A DNA stretch of 6,318 nucleotides. It comes from an uncultured Chlamydiae bacterium (GTDB lineage: Bacteria > Chlamydiota > Chlamydiia > Chlamydiales > SM23-39). Made by a program: the position numbers and the translations under genes. The DNA is taken from the NCBI GenBank assembly GCA_903909295.1, contig CAIVVG010000126.1, positions 1 to 6,318 on the forward strand, in the 5' to 3' direction. Below are positions 1 through 6,318 of this stretch, one piece after another; within the stretch, counting starts at the first letter, position 1, and each line of letters begins with the position of its first letter. Under the pieces are notes generated by a model that made no database searches, was not told where the DNA came from, and worked only from the letters and a program-made list of their open reading frames with translations.

Positions 1-3000
1 ACCTATATCAAGCTGTTCGATGAGATCCGCGATCTGTTTGCCGAGTTGCCGGAGAGCAAATTGCGCGGCTTTACGGCGGGCCATTTTAGCTTCAACGTAA
101 AGGAGGGGTCATGCCCCTATTGCGAGGGGCTGGGCCAGGTGAAGATCGATATGGACTTCATGGAAGATGCGTGGATCGATTGCCTGCAGTGCAAGGGCAA
201 GCGCTTCGATCCAGAAATCCTCGGAGTGCAGTTCAAAGGGCACTCGATCCACGATGTCCTCTCGAGCGATGTAGAGGGAGCTTTAAAACTCTTTGAGGCG
301 ATCCCCTCGATCCGCAAAAAATTAGAGGTGCTCCATTTGGTGGGGCTCCACTACTTGAGGTTGGGCCAACCGTCGACAACTCTTTCTGGCGGCGAGGCGC
401 AGCGGATCAAGCTGGCCAAAGAGCTCGTTCGCCCTGCGACCGGTAAGACGGTTTATATTTTAGACGAGCCGACCACGGGACTCCATTTTCACGACATCCG
501 CAAATTGCTCGCCGTCCTCCAGCAACTGGTCGATCGAGGCAATACGGTGATTGCGATTGAACACAACATGGACTTTGCCAAGACAGCCGACTGGCTCATC
601 GATATGGGGCCCGGTCCGGGCGATCAGGGGGGGCAGCTCGTAGGGCAGGGAACTCCTGAGCAAGTGGCCAAGTTGCCCACTCTCACCGGAGAAGCGCTTC
701 GCGCCGTCCCCGCTCCAATCAAGCGCAAAAAAAGAGCGCTCGGAGAAGCAACCGAGATCACCATCCAGAACGCTTCGCAAAATAATTTGCGCTCCGTTTC
801 TCTTTCCATCCCGCGGGGGAAAATTTCTGTCTTTTCGGGCCCCTCCGGCTCGGGAAAATCGTCGCTCGCCTTTGACACTCTCTACGCAGAGGGGCAGCGC
901 CGGTACACCGAAACGCTCCCCGCTTATGCCCGCTCGCTCGTCAAGGCTCTCCCTAAGCCCAAAGTCGACCGGATTGAGGGGCTCTCCCCCTCGATCGCCT
1001 TAGAGCAAAAAACGGGCGGTCTCAACCCGCGCAGCACCGTCGGCACCATGACCGAGATCTACGATCTGCTTCGCGTCTTGTACGCCCATGTCGGCGTCGC
1101 CTACTCCCCTGAAACGGGCAAACCGATCCGGCACATCAGCAAAGAGACCGTTATCGATCGGATTTTGGCACTTCCTCAAGGAGAAAAAATCCAGGTGCTC
1201 GCTCCCCTGACAAAAAAAGAGAGCTTTGAGCAACTGAGTAAACAGGGATTCCTCCGCGTGCGGCTCAATGGGATCATTTACGAACTCGATGGAGAGATCC
1301 CCTTTGAGAGCACCCGCAAAAACGAACTCCTCCTCGTCATCGACCGGCTCACCGTCGATCCTAAAAATCAAAAACGGCTCTTCGAGGCAGTGGAAAAGGC
1401 GACGCAGCGAACAGATGGGATCGTGGTGATTGCAAGAGAAAAGGAAGATCTATTTTTCAACTTGGCTTTCTCAGACGAATCCACTGGACAGTCTTACCCG
1501 GCAATTACCCCCCAAACCTTTTCCTTCAACCACGAAAATGGCATGTGTCCCGAGTGCCAAGGATTGGGAAGCACTTATGGCGCCCATTTGGGAGAAGAGA
1601 GGGACGTTTTGAGACGCTCTGTCTCGGGTTTGATGGACCAGCTCTTCAAAGACAAAACGACCAGTGGCGCAGAGCAGTTGCTTGTGAAGTATTTTAAGGC
1701 AGTGGGTATTGACTGCGACACTCCTCTGAAAGAACTCTCCCCAGAAAAAAGGAATCTCGTCTTCAACGGAGGCCCAGAAAAACAGCTGAGCAAGGGGCTT
1801 AAGCTAAGTTGGGTCGGCGTGCAGACGGCCCTTGCTAAGAGCGTCCGGATGGCAACCGGCGATTTGCGAGAGTCGCTCCTCCCTCTCATGAAAGCGAGCC
1901 CCTGTGGAAGTTGCCAAGGCTCGCGCTTAAATCCGCTGGCGCGCCACGTGCGGATTGGAGAAGTGTCGCTCCCCGCTTTATGCGACAAGCGCATCGATGA
2001 AGCGAGAGAATTTATTCGCGGGGTTCAGTGCGATCCGTTCTTGCAAGAGACGCACGACCAGATCGGCAAGTACCTCGACTTCCTCATTTCGATTGGCGTC
2101 ACCTACCTCTCTTTAAGTCGCTCCGCCCCCACTTTGAGCGGCGGAGAACTCCAACGGATCCGGCTAGCCAGACAACTCGGCTCAGGACTCACCTCGTGCC
2201 TCTACATCCTCGACGAACCGACCATCGGCTTGCACCCCTTCGACAACGAACGGCTCAATATTGCACTCAAGAGACTGCGCGATTTGGGCAACACCCTTAT
2301 TTTGGTGGAACACGACCCCATGACCCTCCAGATCGCCGACCGGATCTTTGACTTCGGCCCCAAAGCCGGACGAGAAGGGGGGCTCATCACTGCGGAAGGA
2401 TCTCTCGCAGAGATCTTGGAAAATGACCACTCCCTCACTGGAGCTTACCTCAGCGGACGTAAATCGATCCCGATTCCACAAAAAAGACGCCCCTTTGGGG
2501 ACGGCATTGAGATTGAAAAAGCCTCTCTCCACAATTTGGACAACGTCTCTGTCAAAATCCCCTACAACGCCATCACCTGCATCACCGGCGTTTCCGGTTC
2601 GGGTAAATCGACCCTGATGCGCCACTTGCTCAAACCCGCCGCCGAAAAGACACTTGCCGAGTATAAAGGAGCCCATTTCCAAGGACTCAAAGTCTTTGAC
2701 AAAGTGATCTGCATCGACCAAAGCCCCATCGGCCAAACAGCCCGCGCCGACGTCAGCACCTACACCGACATCCAGCCCCTGATCCGCGGCCACTTCGCCG
2801 CCCTTCCCCTCGCACAAGCCAAAGGACTCCGCCCCAGCAATTTCAGCCCCAACCACCTCCGCGGCATGTGCCGCACCTGCTGGGGCCTCGGCTATAAAAC
2901 CGTCGACCTCCAGTTCCTCCCCTCCGTCCGAGTCGAGTGCGACACCTGCCGAGGCTGCCGCCTCAACGCCATCTCACTCGAAGTGCGCTACAAAGAAAAA

Positions 3001-3495
3001 CACTTTGGAGAGATTTTGCGCATGACCATCAGCGAAGCGGCCGTTTGGTTTGAGGCCATTCCCCGCATCGCCAAACGGCTCCAAATCCTCCTCTCCGTCG
3101 GCCTCGGCTATCTGAGCTTGGGACAAGAGCTCGCCAGCCTGTCTGGCGGCGAAGCCCAGCGACTCCGCCTCTCAAGAGAACTCGCCAAAAGATCGAGCGG
3201 CAATACCCTCTACCTCATCGACGAACCCACCGTCGGCCTCCACACCGACGACATTGCCAAACTCCTCCCCATCTTCCACCGCCTCGCCGACGACGACAAT
3301 ACCCTCGTCATCATCGAACACAACGTCGACGTCATGGTCAACGCCGATTACATCATCGACATCGACGATGGGAGAGTGGTCGCTAAAGGGACACCCGAGG
3401 AAGTGGCGAAATCTAAAAAGTCCCGCACGGCGAAGTACATCCTAGAAAGAATTGAGAAAAAGCGCTATGTTACGAAGAAAAAAGGAGCCCCATGA
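1..3495 (+). CDS. uvrA: UvrA excinuclease ABC subunit A, tandem double-length form (5' partial)
   Basis: This is the damage-recognition ATPase of nucleotide excision repair, which loads UvrB onto damaged DNA in the cytoplasm. The frame is open from base 1, so the start lies upstream and the TTG at 46 is internal. Unit 1 contributes only its last ~240 residues: a CX2C-X19-CX2C zinc module (112-123 and 181-192), ABC signature LSGGEAQ (382-402), Walker B ILDEP (457-471) and the switch His (562-564). After a basic linker (about 690-750) comes a complete unit 2: Walker A GPSGSGKS (838-861), a UvrB-binding-type insertion (about 1130-1460), signature LSGGELQ (2134-2154), Walker B LDEP (2209-2220), His 2311; then Walker A GVSGSGKS (2587-2610), zinc module (2869-2880 and 2938-2949), signature LSGGEAQ (3139-3159), Walker B IDEP (3217-3228), His 3319. 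Some 700 N-terminal residues are missing, so the full protein should be about 1,850 residues, as in chlamydial UvrA. All visible ATPase motifs look intact, but unit 2 has lost two cysteine pairs. The family is certain; the fusion is seen directly because the frame is continuous. Confidence 0.97.
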   Translation, partial: TYIKLFDEIRDLFAELPESKLRGFTAGHFSFNVKEGSCPYCEGLGQVKIDMDFMEDAWIDCLQCKGKRFDPEILGVQFKGHSIHDVLSSDVEGALKLFEAIPSIRKKLEVLHLVGLHYLRLGQPSTTLSGGEAQRIKLAKELVRPATGKTVYILDEPTTGLHFHDIRKLLAVLQQLVDRGNTVIAIEHNMDFAKTADWLIDMGPGPGDQGGQLVGQGTPEQVAKLPTLTGEALRAVPAPIKRKKRALGEATEITIQNASQNNLRSVSLSIPRGKISVFSGPSGSGKSSLAFDTLYAEGQRRYTETLPAYARSLVKALPKPKVDRIEGLSPSIALEQKTGGLNPRSTVGTMTEIYDLLRVLYAHVGVAYSPETGKPIRHISKETVIDRILALPQGEKIQVLAPLTKKESFEQLSKQGFLRVRLNGIIYELDGEIPFESTRKNELLLVIDRLTVDPKNQKRLFEAVEKATQRTDGIVVIAREKEDLFFNLAFSDESTGQSYPAITPQTFSFNHENGMCPECQGLGSTYGAHLGEERDVLRRSVSGLMDQLFKDKTTSGAEQLLVKYFKAVGIDCDTPLKELSPEKRNLVFNGGPEKQLSKGLKLSWVGVQTALAKSVRMATGDLRESLLPLMKASPCGSCQGSRLNPLARHVRIGEVSLPALCDKRIDEAREFIRGVQCDPFLQETHDQIGKYLDFLISIGVTYLSLSRSAPTLSGGELQRIRLARQLGSGLTSCLYILDEPTIGLHPFDNERLNIALKRLRDLGNTLILVEHDPMTLQIADRIFDFGPKAGREGGLITAEGSLAEILENDHSLTGAYLSGRKSIPIPQKRRPFGDGIEIEKASLHNLDNVSVKIPYNAITCITGVSGSGKSTLMRHLLKPAAEKTLAEYKGAHFQGLKVFDKVICIDQSPIGQTARADVSTYTDIQPLIRGHFAALPLAQAKGLRPSNFSPNHLRGMCRTCWGLGYKTVDLQFLPSVRVECDTCRGCRLNAISLEVRYKEKHFGEILRMTISEAAVWFEAIPRIAKRLQILLSVGLGYLSLGQELASLSGGEAQRLRLSRELAKRSSGNTLYLIDEPTVGLHTDDIAKLLPIFHRLADDDNTLVIIEHNVDVMVNADYIIDIDDGRVVAKGTPEEVAKSKKSRTAKYILERIEKKRYVTKKKGAP
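3482..3487 (+). promoter_or_regulatory. Ribosome binding site of the small membrane protein gene
   Basis: AAGGAG lies inside the last codons of uvrA, four bases before the ATG at 3492. It supports that start and points to translational coupling through the ATGA overlap with the uvrA stop codon. Confidence 0.75.
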
Positions 3496-3860
3496 ACCAC
3501 CCCATCACCTCGAGAAAAAAAGCGCACGCCCTCTCTACAGCCCTCTTCCTGCTGGGGATCGCAGCCCTTATGTTCACTGAAAACTGGTGGCCCGGAATCA
3601 TGCTCGCCGTGGGACTCCCTCTAGCCCTCCGCCAATATCTCGTAGGACGCCAGTACGACGCCATCGTCTCCCTCGTCATCTTTGGCGGCGTCTTCGTCAC
3701 CGTGCAGTACGAGATCTCCTGGCAGATTTTCCTCCCCATCCTCTTTACCCTCGGCGCCCTCTACATCCTCGCCAAAGAGTTCCTCACACCTGAGCCCCCC
3801 ACAGAAGAAGAAAAAGAAGAGGACCTCCAGCACGAGATCGATGAGTCCAAGAAGAAGTAA
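3492..3860 (+). CDS. Small multi-pass membrane protein of unknown function
   Basis: I do not recognise a named family. The 122-residue protein has a short basic N-terminus (RKK at 8-10) and about four hydrophobic segments near residues 12-28, 34-50, 57-73 and 77-95. It ends in a highly charged tail (99-122) with a Pro/Glu-rich stretch and a terminal KKK. There is no cleavable-looking signal peptide and no catalytic motif. The conserved-looking core is the ENWWPG turn (30-35) followed by LPLALRQYL. It should sit in the inner membrane with its tail probably cytoplasmic. The ATG overlaps the uvrA stop (ATGA, 3492-3495) and has a good Shine-Dalgarno sequence, so it is very likely cotranscribed and translationally coupled with uvrA. 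That need not mean a repair function. The hydrophobic pattern, the start signal and normal codon use support a real gene. Confidence 0.88.
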   Translation: MNHPITSRKKAHALSTALFLLGIAALMFTENWWPGIMLAVGLPLALRQYLVGRQYDAIVSLVIFGGVFVTVQYEISWQIFLPILFTLGALYILAKEFLTPEPPTEEEKEEDLQHEIDESKKK

Positions 3861-3880
3861 CTGACTGTCAGACACTTAAG

Positions 3881-3930
3881 ATTATGCTGGCCAACATTAT
3901 GTTGCAAAACATAATGTTGGCCAGCATAAT
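3881..3930. repeat. Perfect 23-bp inverted repeat with GCAA centre
   Basis: Bases 3881-3903 are the exact reverse complement of 3908-3930, separated by GCAA (3904-3907). Each arm contains an imperfect 14-bp dyad of form ATGyTGGCCArCAT (3884-3897 and 3914-3927) centred on GGCC, with the two centres 30 bp apart. Each arm also has a hexamer repeated at 15-bp spacing: ATTATG at 3881 and 3896, CATAAT at 3910 and 3925. As RNA it would form a long stem closed by a GNRA-type tetraloop. No U tract follows the stem on either strand, so it is not a standard intrinsic terminator. No clear target-site duplication flanks it. Its place 20 bases before the ATPase start codon suggests an operator, but an mRNA 3'-end structure for the upstream operon or a small mobile palindrome remain possible. 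Confidence 0.95.
3902..3930 (+). promoter_or_regulatory. Candidate sigma70 promoter of the ATPase gene, inside the inverted repeat
   Basis: TTGCAA (3902-3907, 4 of 6 matches to TTGACA) is followed after exactly 17 bases by CATAAT (3925-3930, 5 of 6 matches to TATAAT). Transcription would start near 3936-3938 and give a leader of about 13-15 bases carrying only the ribosome binding site. The -35 box spans the centre of the palindrome and the -10 box is the end of its right arm, so a protein or hairpin at the repeat would directly affect this promoter. The same elements on the minus strand have 15-bp spacing, which is less favourable. This is a match by eye in an AT-rich palindrome, so it could be chance. 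Confidence 0.5.
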
Positions 3931-3940
3931 AACTGGTAAC

Positions 3941-3945
3941 GGGAG
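3941..3945 (+). promoter_or_regulatory. Ribosome binding site of the ATPase gene
   Basis: GGGAG lies five bases before the ATG at 3951, which is the first ATG of the frame and begins the family-typical N-terminus MKFVNRHKEL. This fixes the start. Confidence 0.65.
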
Positions 3946-3950
3946 CCTTC

Positions 3951-5354
3951 ATGAAATTCGTCAATCGCCATAAAGAACTAGGTAGGTTAGAGAGCTTGTT
4001 TCGCTCCCGCTCAGCAGGCTTGGCTGTCATTTGGGGACGGAGACGGGTGGGAAAGACGCGACTCTTATTGGAGTGGACAGAAAAAAATAAGGGTGTCTAT
4101 TTCGTAGCGGATGAATCGTCGCCCTCTATCCAAAGAAAATTTTTCTCCTTGGCCATAGAGCAAGCTCTACCAGGTTTTTCAGAAGCTGAATATCCCGATT
4201 GGCAGTCTCTGTTCTTAAGATTGGCTCGCGATGCCGTCCAAACAAAGTGGAGAGGGCCCATTGTGATCGACGAATTGCCCTACTTAATTTCCGGATCGCC
4301 AGAGCTCTCAAGCATTCTCCAAAAATTCATCGATCACGAGGCAAAAAAAGCGAGCCTAGTCGTCGTGCTCTGTGGCTCTTCCCAGCGGATGATGCAAGGC
4401 GCTATTTTGGATGAGTCGGCCCCCCTTTATGGACGAGCGGATGAACTCATCAAACTCCAACCGATCGCTATTGGGTACATGAAAGAGGCCCTAAAACTAA
4501 AAACTCCCAGGGCGATTGTAGAATCTTATGCCATCTGGGGAGGCATCCCCCGCTATTGGGATCTCGCAAGCAGAGTAGCCAGCGATCTCTATGAAACCAT
4601 CGATCGATTGGTGCTCGATCCCATGGGTCCTTTGAACGAAGAGCCTCAGCGACTCCTCTATGAAGAGTCCCCCCCAGCCATCCACTTAAGACCCATTTTA
4701 GACGCCATTGGGTTGGGAGCCAATCGCCTATCCGAGGTAGCGGGTCGTATGGGAGAACCCGCGACGGCCCTCGGCAGGCCCATTGAGCGACTGATCGAAC
4801 TGGACCTGATTCAACGGGAGGTTCCCTATGGCATTGACCCTGAAAATTCCAAGAAGGCGCTCTATAAAATCAAAGACCCCTTTCTCCGCTTCTGGTTCAA
4901 GGTGGTCGCCTCCAGGCGCAGTCTGTTTTCTCAAGTCTCTACGGCGGTTCGCCATCAGTGGTTAAAAGAGGGACTGCCCGGCCTATTTGCGACAGCTTGG
5001 GAAGAACTCTGCCGCTCAGCCGTTCCACTCCTTTCTGAAAAGTGGGAAGCTATCTATGAACCAGCCGGGCGCTTTTGGCAAGGAGATGGTCCTGAATGGG
5101 ATGTCTTGTCTCAATCGCCCGATGGCCGCCATTTCCTCATTGGAGAGGTGAAATGGACCGAAAAAAAACCATCCGCCCCATGGATTCAAAAAACCATCCA
5201 GGAGTTAAAGAACAAAGGGATCCCTCCGGTAAAGCGATCGCCTAGCGCCCAAATTCACTACGTCCTTTTCCTCCCAGAAAAACCCCCACAGCTCACACTC
5301 CCATCGGACGTCCGCATCGTAGAGGCCAAAGAACTCATCGCCGTCTTGCGCTAG
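3951..5354 (+). CDS. STAND-type P-loop ATPase, archaeal-ATPase/DUF234 class, with PD-(D/E)XK nuclease-like C-terminus
   Basis: The 467-residue protein has the layout of the archaeal-type (MJ-type) ATPases joined to DUF234. Residues 3-17 carry the F-x-N/D-R-x-x-E-L lead-in. Walker A is GRRRVGKT (29-36), with K35 and T36. Walker B is IVIDE (104-108). A sensor-like segment is CGSSQ (141-145), and PLYGRA (158-163) carries a conserved Arg that may act as an arginine finger. WGGIPRYW (196-203) is a family hallmark. Residues about 245-292 resemble a winged helix, followed by KIKDPFLRFWF (306-316). The C-terminal domain keeps a nuclease-like core: Glu 351/352, Asp 383 (PEWDVL) and E399-x-K401 (IGEVKW). 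No membrane segment is apparent. Such proteins are common as scattered accessory genes in archaea and some bacteria, and their role is poorly known; defence or mobile-element functions are only inference. The gene has its own apparent promoter within a palindrome and ends in the shared CTAG with trpS. DUF4143-type ATPases are a related alternative, but the C-terminal motifs favour DUF234. Confidence 0.9.
   Translation: MKFVNRHKELGRLESLFRSRSAGLAVIWGRRRVGKTRLLLEWTEKNKGVYFVADESSPSIQRKFFSLAIEQALPGFSEAEYPDWQSLFLRLARDAVQTKWRGPIVIDELPYLISGSPELSSILQKFIDHEAKKASLVVVLCGSSQRMMQGAILDESAPLYGRADELIKLQPIAIGYMKEALKLKTPRAIVESYAIWGGIPRYWDLASRVASDLYETIDRLVLDPMGPLNEEPQRLLYEESPPAIHLRPILDAIGLGANRLSEVAGRMGEPATALGRPIERLIELDLIQREVPYGIDPENSKKALYKIKDPFLRFWFKVVASRRSLFSQVSTAVRHQWLKEGLPGLFATAWEELCRSAVPLLSEKWEAIYEPAGRFWQGDGPEWDVLSQSPDGRHFLIGEVKWTEKKPSAPWIQKTIQELKNKGIPPVKRSPSAQIHYVLFLPEKPPQLTLPSDVRIVEAKELIAVLR
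5351..5354. other. Shared stop codons of convergent genes (CTAG)
   Basis: The plus-strand TAG at 5352-5354 ends the ATPase gene, and the complement of 5351-5353 is the TAG that ends trpS. The two frames overlap by four bases, leaving no intergenic space and no place for a dedicated terminator between them. The CTAG sits in an 8-bp palindrome CGCTAGCG (5349-5356). Confidence 0.95.
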
Positions 5355-6318
5355 CGAAAATAATCAATCCCCATGGCAGCGCGAATCTCTTGGAGGGTCG
5401 CATCGGCGGTTGCCTTAGCCACCTCAGTCCCTTGAGCCAAAATGTGCATGACCGCTCTGGGATCCTTGGCGTATTCCTCTCGGCGCTTGCGGATGGGCTC
5501 TAGGAAGGCGAGGAGCTGATCGAGCAGATATTTCTTCACAACAGAATCCCCTAAACCCCCTCGCTGGTAGTGCTCTTTGAGCTCTTCAATCTTGAGTTTA
5601 TCAGTCCCAAACGCATCGAGATAGGTAAAGACCGGATTCCCTTCCACCTTGCCGGGGTCTTCCACTTTTAGGTGGTTGGGGTCGGTGAACATCCCTTTTA
5701 CTTTCTTGGCAATTTCATCGGGCTGGTCGGCAAGGAAAATAGCATTGCCGAGGCTCTTGCCCATCTTAGCCTTCCCGTCAACGCCGGGGAGGCGCGCTAT
5801 GTTCGAGAGCACAGCTTCCGGTTCGACGAGCACTTCAGTTTTGTAGAGGCGGTTGAACTTGCGAACGAGCTCAACGGCTTGCTCGATCATGGGAATCTGA
5901 TCATCGCCGACGGGGACGAGATTGGCTTTGAAAGCGGTGATGTCGGCCGCTTGCGAAATGGGGTAGACCATGAAGCCGGCGGGGACCTCTTCTCCGTACC
6001 CCTTCTGCTGAATCTCGAGCTTGACCGTGGGGTTGTGTTTCAAACGGTTCCACGTCACCAGATTGAGAAAGTAGAGCATGATCTCTGGGAGTGCGGGAAT
6101 GAGCGACTGAATGAAGATGGTCGTCTTCTTCGGGTCGATCCCCACGGCGAGATAATCGAGCGCGACCTCGAGGATATTCTCCCGGATCTTTTGCGGTTCA
6201 TGAGCGTGGTCGGTCAGCGCTTGTGCATCGGCGATCATCACATACTGGCGGTGCTGATCTTGAAGGCGCACCCGAGCGGCTAAAGAGCCGACGTAGTGGC
6301 CGAGATGGAGGCGGCCTG
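5351..6318 (-). CDS. trpS: Tryptophanyl-tRNA synthetase (5' partial)
   Basis: This class I synthetase charges tRNA-Trp with tryptophan using ATP in the cytoplasm. The minus-strand frame stays open to the window edge, so the GTG at 6271 is internal. Upstream of it the frame reads GRLHLGHYVGSLAARVRLQ, which contains the HIGH-type motif HLGH (6296-6307). Some dozen residues before it (the usual TGDRPT-like opening) lie outside the window. About 321 residues are visible, against a usual total near 330-350. Further family marks are IADAQALTD, ALDYLAVGIDP, NPTVK, the tryptophan-pocket run DITAFKANLVPVGDDQ (DDQ at 5897-5905), and a KMSKS-loop variant KMGKS (5753-5767). The DQ-x-PMIEQ sequence replaces the DQ-x-x-H-x-E-L form of many TrpRS, marking a subtype that I recall from clostridial and chlamydial enzymes. 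No T-box or trp leader can be judged because the upstream region is absent. Identification is secure. Confidence 0.97.
   Translation of the reverse strand, partial: GRLHLGHYVGSLAARVRLQDQHRQYVMIADAQALTDHAHEPQKIRENILEVALDYLAVGIDPKKTTIFIQSLIPALPEIMLYFLNLVTWNRLKHNPTVKLEIQQKGYGEEVPAGFMVYPISQAADITAFKANLVPVGDDQIPMIEQAVELVRKFNRLYKTEVLVEPEAVLSNIARLPGVDGKAKMGKSLGNAIFLADQPDEIAKKVKGMFTDPNHLKVEDPGKVEGNPVFTYLDAFGTDKLKIEELKEHYQRGGLGDSVVKKYLLDQLLAFLEPIRKRREEYAKDPRAVMHILAQGTEVAKATADATLQEIRAAMGIDYFR

Noticed and set aside
46..48. TTG at 46 as the start of uvrA, and GTG at 6269-6271 as the start of trpS
   Set aside because: Both frames continue to the window edges with conserved family sequence (TYIKLFDEIRDLFAEL before 46; GRLHLGHYVGS before the GTG), so these are internal codons.
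2182..2856. A 224-codon open frame on the minus strand inside uvrA
   Set aside because: It lies opposite the well-conserved UvrA coding frame, its translation has no recognisable domain, and such long antisense frames are common opposite C-ending codons.
3861..3871. Short palindrome CTGACTGTCAG right after the small membrane protein stop codon
   Set aside because: A 5-bp dyad with a one-base centre cannot form a hairpin, and there is no other sign of a regulatory site.
3881..3930. Reading the inverted repeat as an intrinsic terminator for the uvrA operon
   Set aside because: The stem is perfect, but no run of T follows it on either strand. A role in 3'-end protection cannot be excluded.
3876..3935. 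Reading the inverted repeat as a MITE or insertion-sequence remnant
   Set aside because: The flanking bases (left TTAAG, right AACTG) show no target-site duplication, and there is no internal sequence beyond the two arms and four bases.
5349..5356. CGCTAGCG palindrome at the convergent joint as a bidirectional terminator
   Set aside because: It has no loop and no T run on either side. It follows simply from the shared stop codons and adjacent codons.
5672..6283. A 203-codon open frame on the plus strand opposite trpS
   Set aside because: It is the mirror of the conserved TrpRS frame, has no family motif and lacks a convincing ribosome binding site.

Overview
The window holds parts of two housekeeping genes and two complete genes between them. 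It looks like bacterial chromosome, most likely from the Chlamydiota (environmental chlamydiae) or a relative in the PVC group. The main reason is the first gene, a UvrA in which two whole UvrA units are fused head to tail. From memory, chlamydial UvrA proteins are of this kind, about 1,800 residues against about 940 in most bacteria. The G+C content looks like the low to mid 50s by eye (not computed). That is higher than the well-known pathogenic chlamydiae, so an environmental or metagenome-derived lineage is plausible. The phylum is inferred, not shown.

Layout: (1) 1-3495, plus strand, the last 1,164 codons of the tandem uvrA: the end of unit 1 and all of unit 2. (2) 3492-3860, plus strand, a 122-residue multi-pass membrane protein whose ATG overlaps the uvrA stop codon (ATGA) and is probably cotranscribed. 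(3) 3861-3950, a 90-base gap dominated by a perfect 23-bp inverted repeat with a 4-base centre; a sigma70-like promoter lies inside it. (4) 3951-5354, plus strand, a 467-residue STAND-type ATPase of the archaeal-ATPase/DUF234 class with a C-terminal PD-(D/E)XK nuclease-like domain, probably accessory. (5) 5351-6318, minus strand, trpS (tryptophanyl-tRNA synthetase), lacking only about the first dozen residues beyond the window end. Genes 4 and 5 converge and share the bases CTAG as both stop codons. Coding density is very high, and no stretch over 300 bases lacks a gene.

The genes do not form one pathway. uvrA (nucleotide excision repair) and the small membrane gene look like one transcription unit. 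The ATPase gene appears to have its own promoter, overlapped by an operator-like palindrome. trpS is an independent translation gene. The points most worth a second look are the nested palindrome over the ATPase promoter and the paired loss of zinc-binding cysteines in the second UvrA unit. No RNA gene, CRISPR array or insertion sequence was seen.
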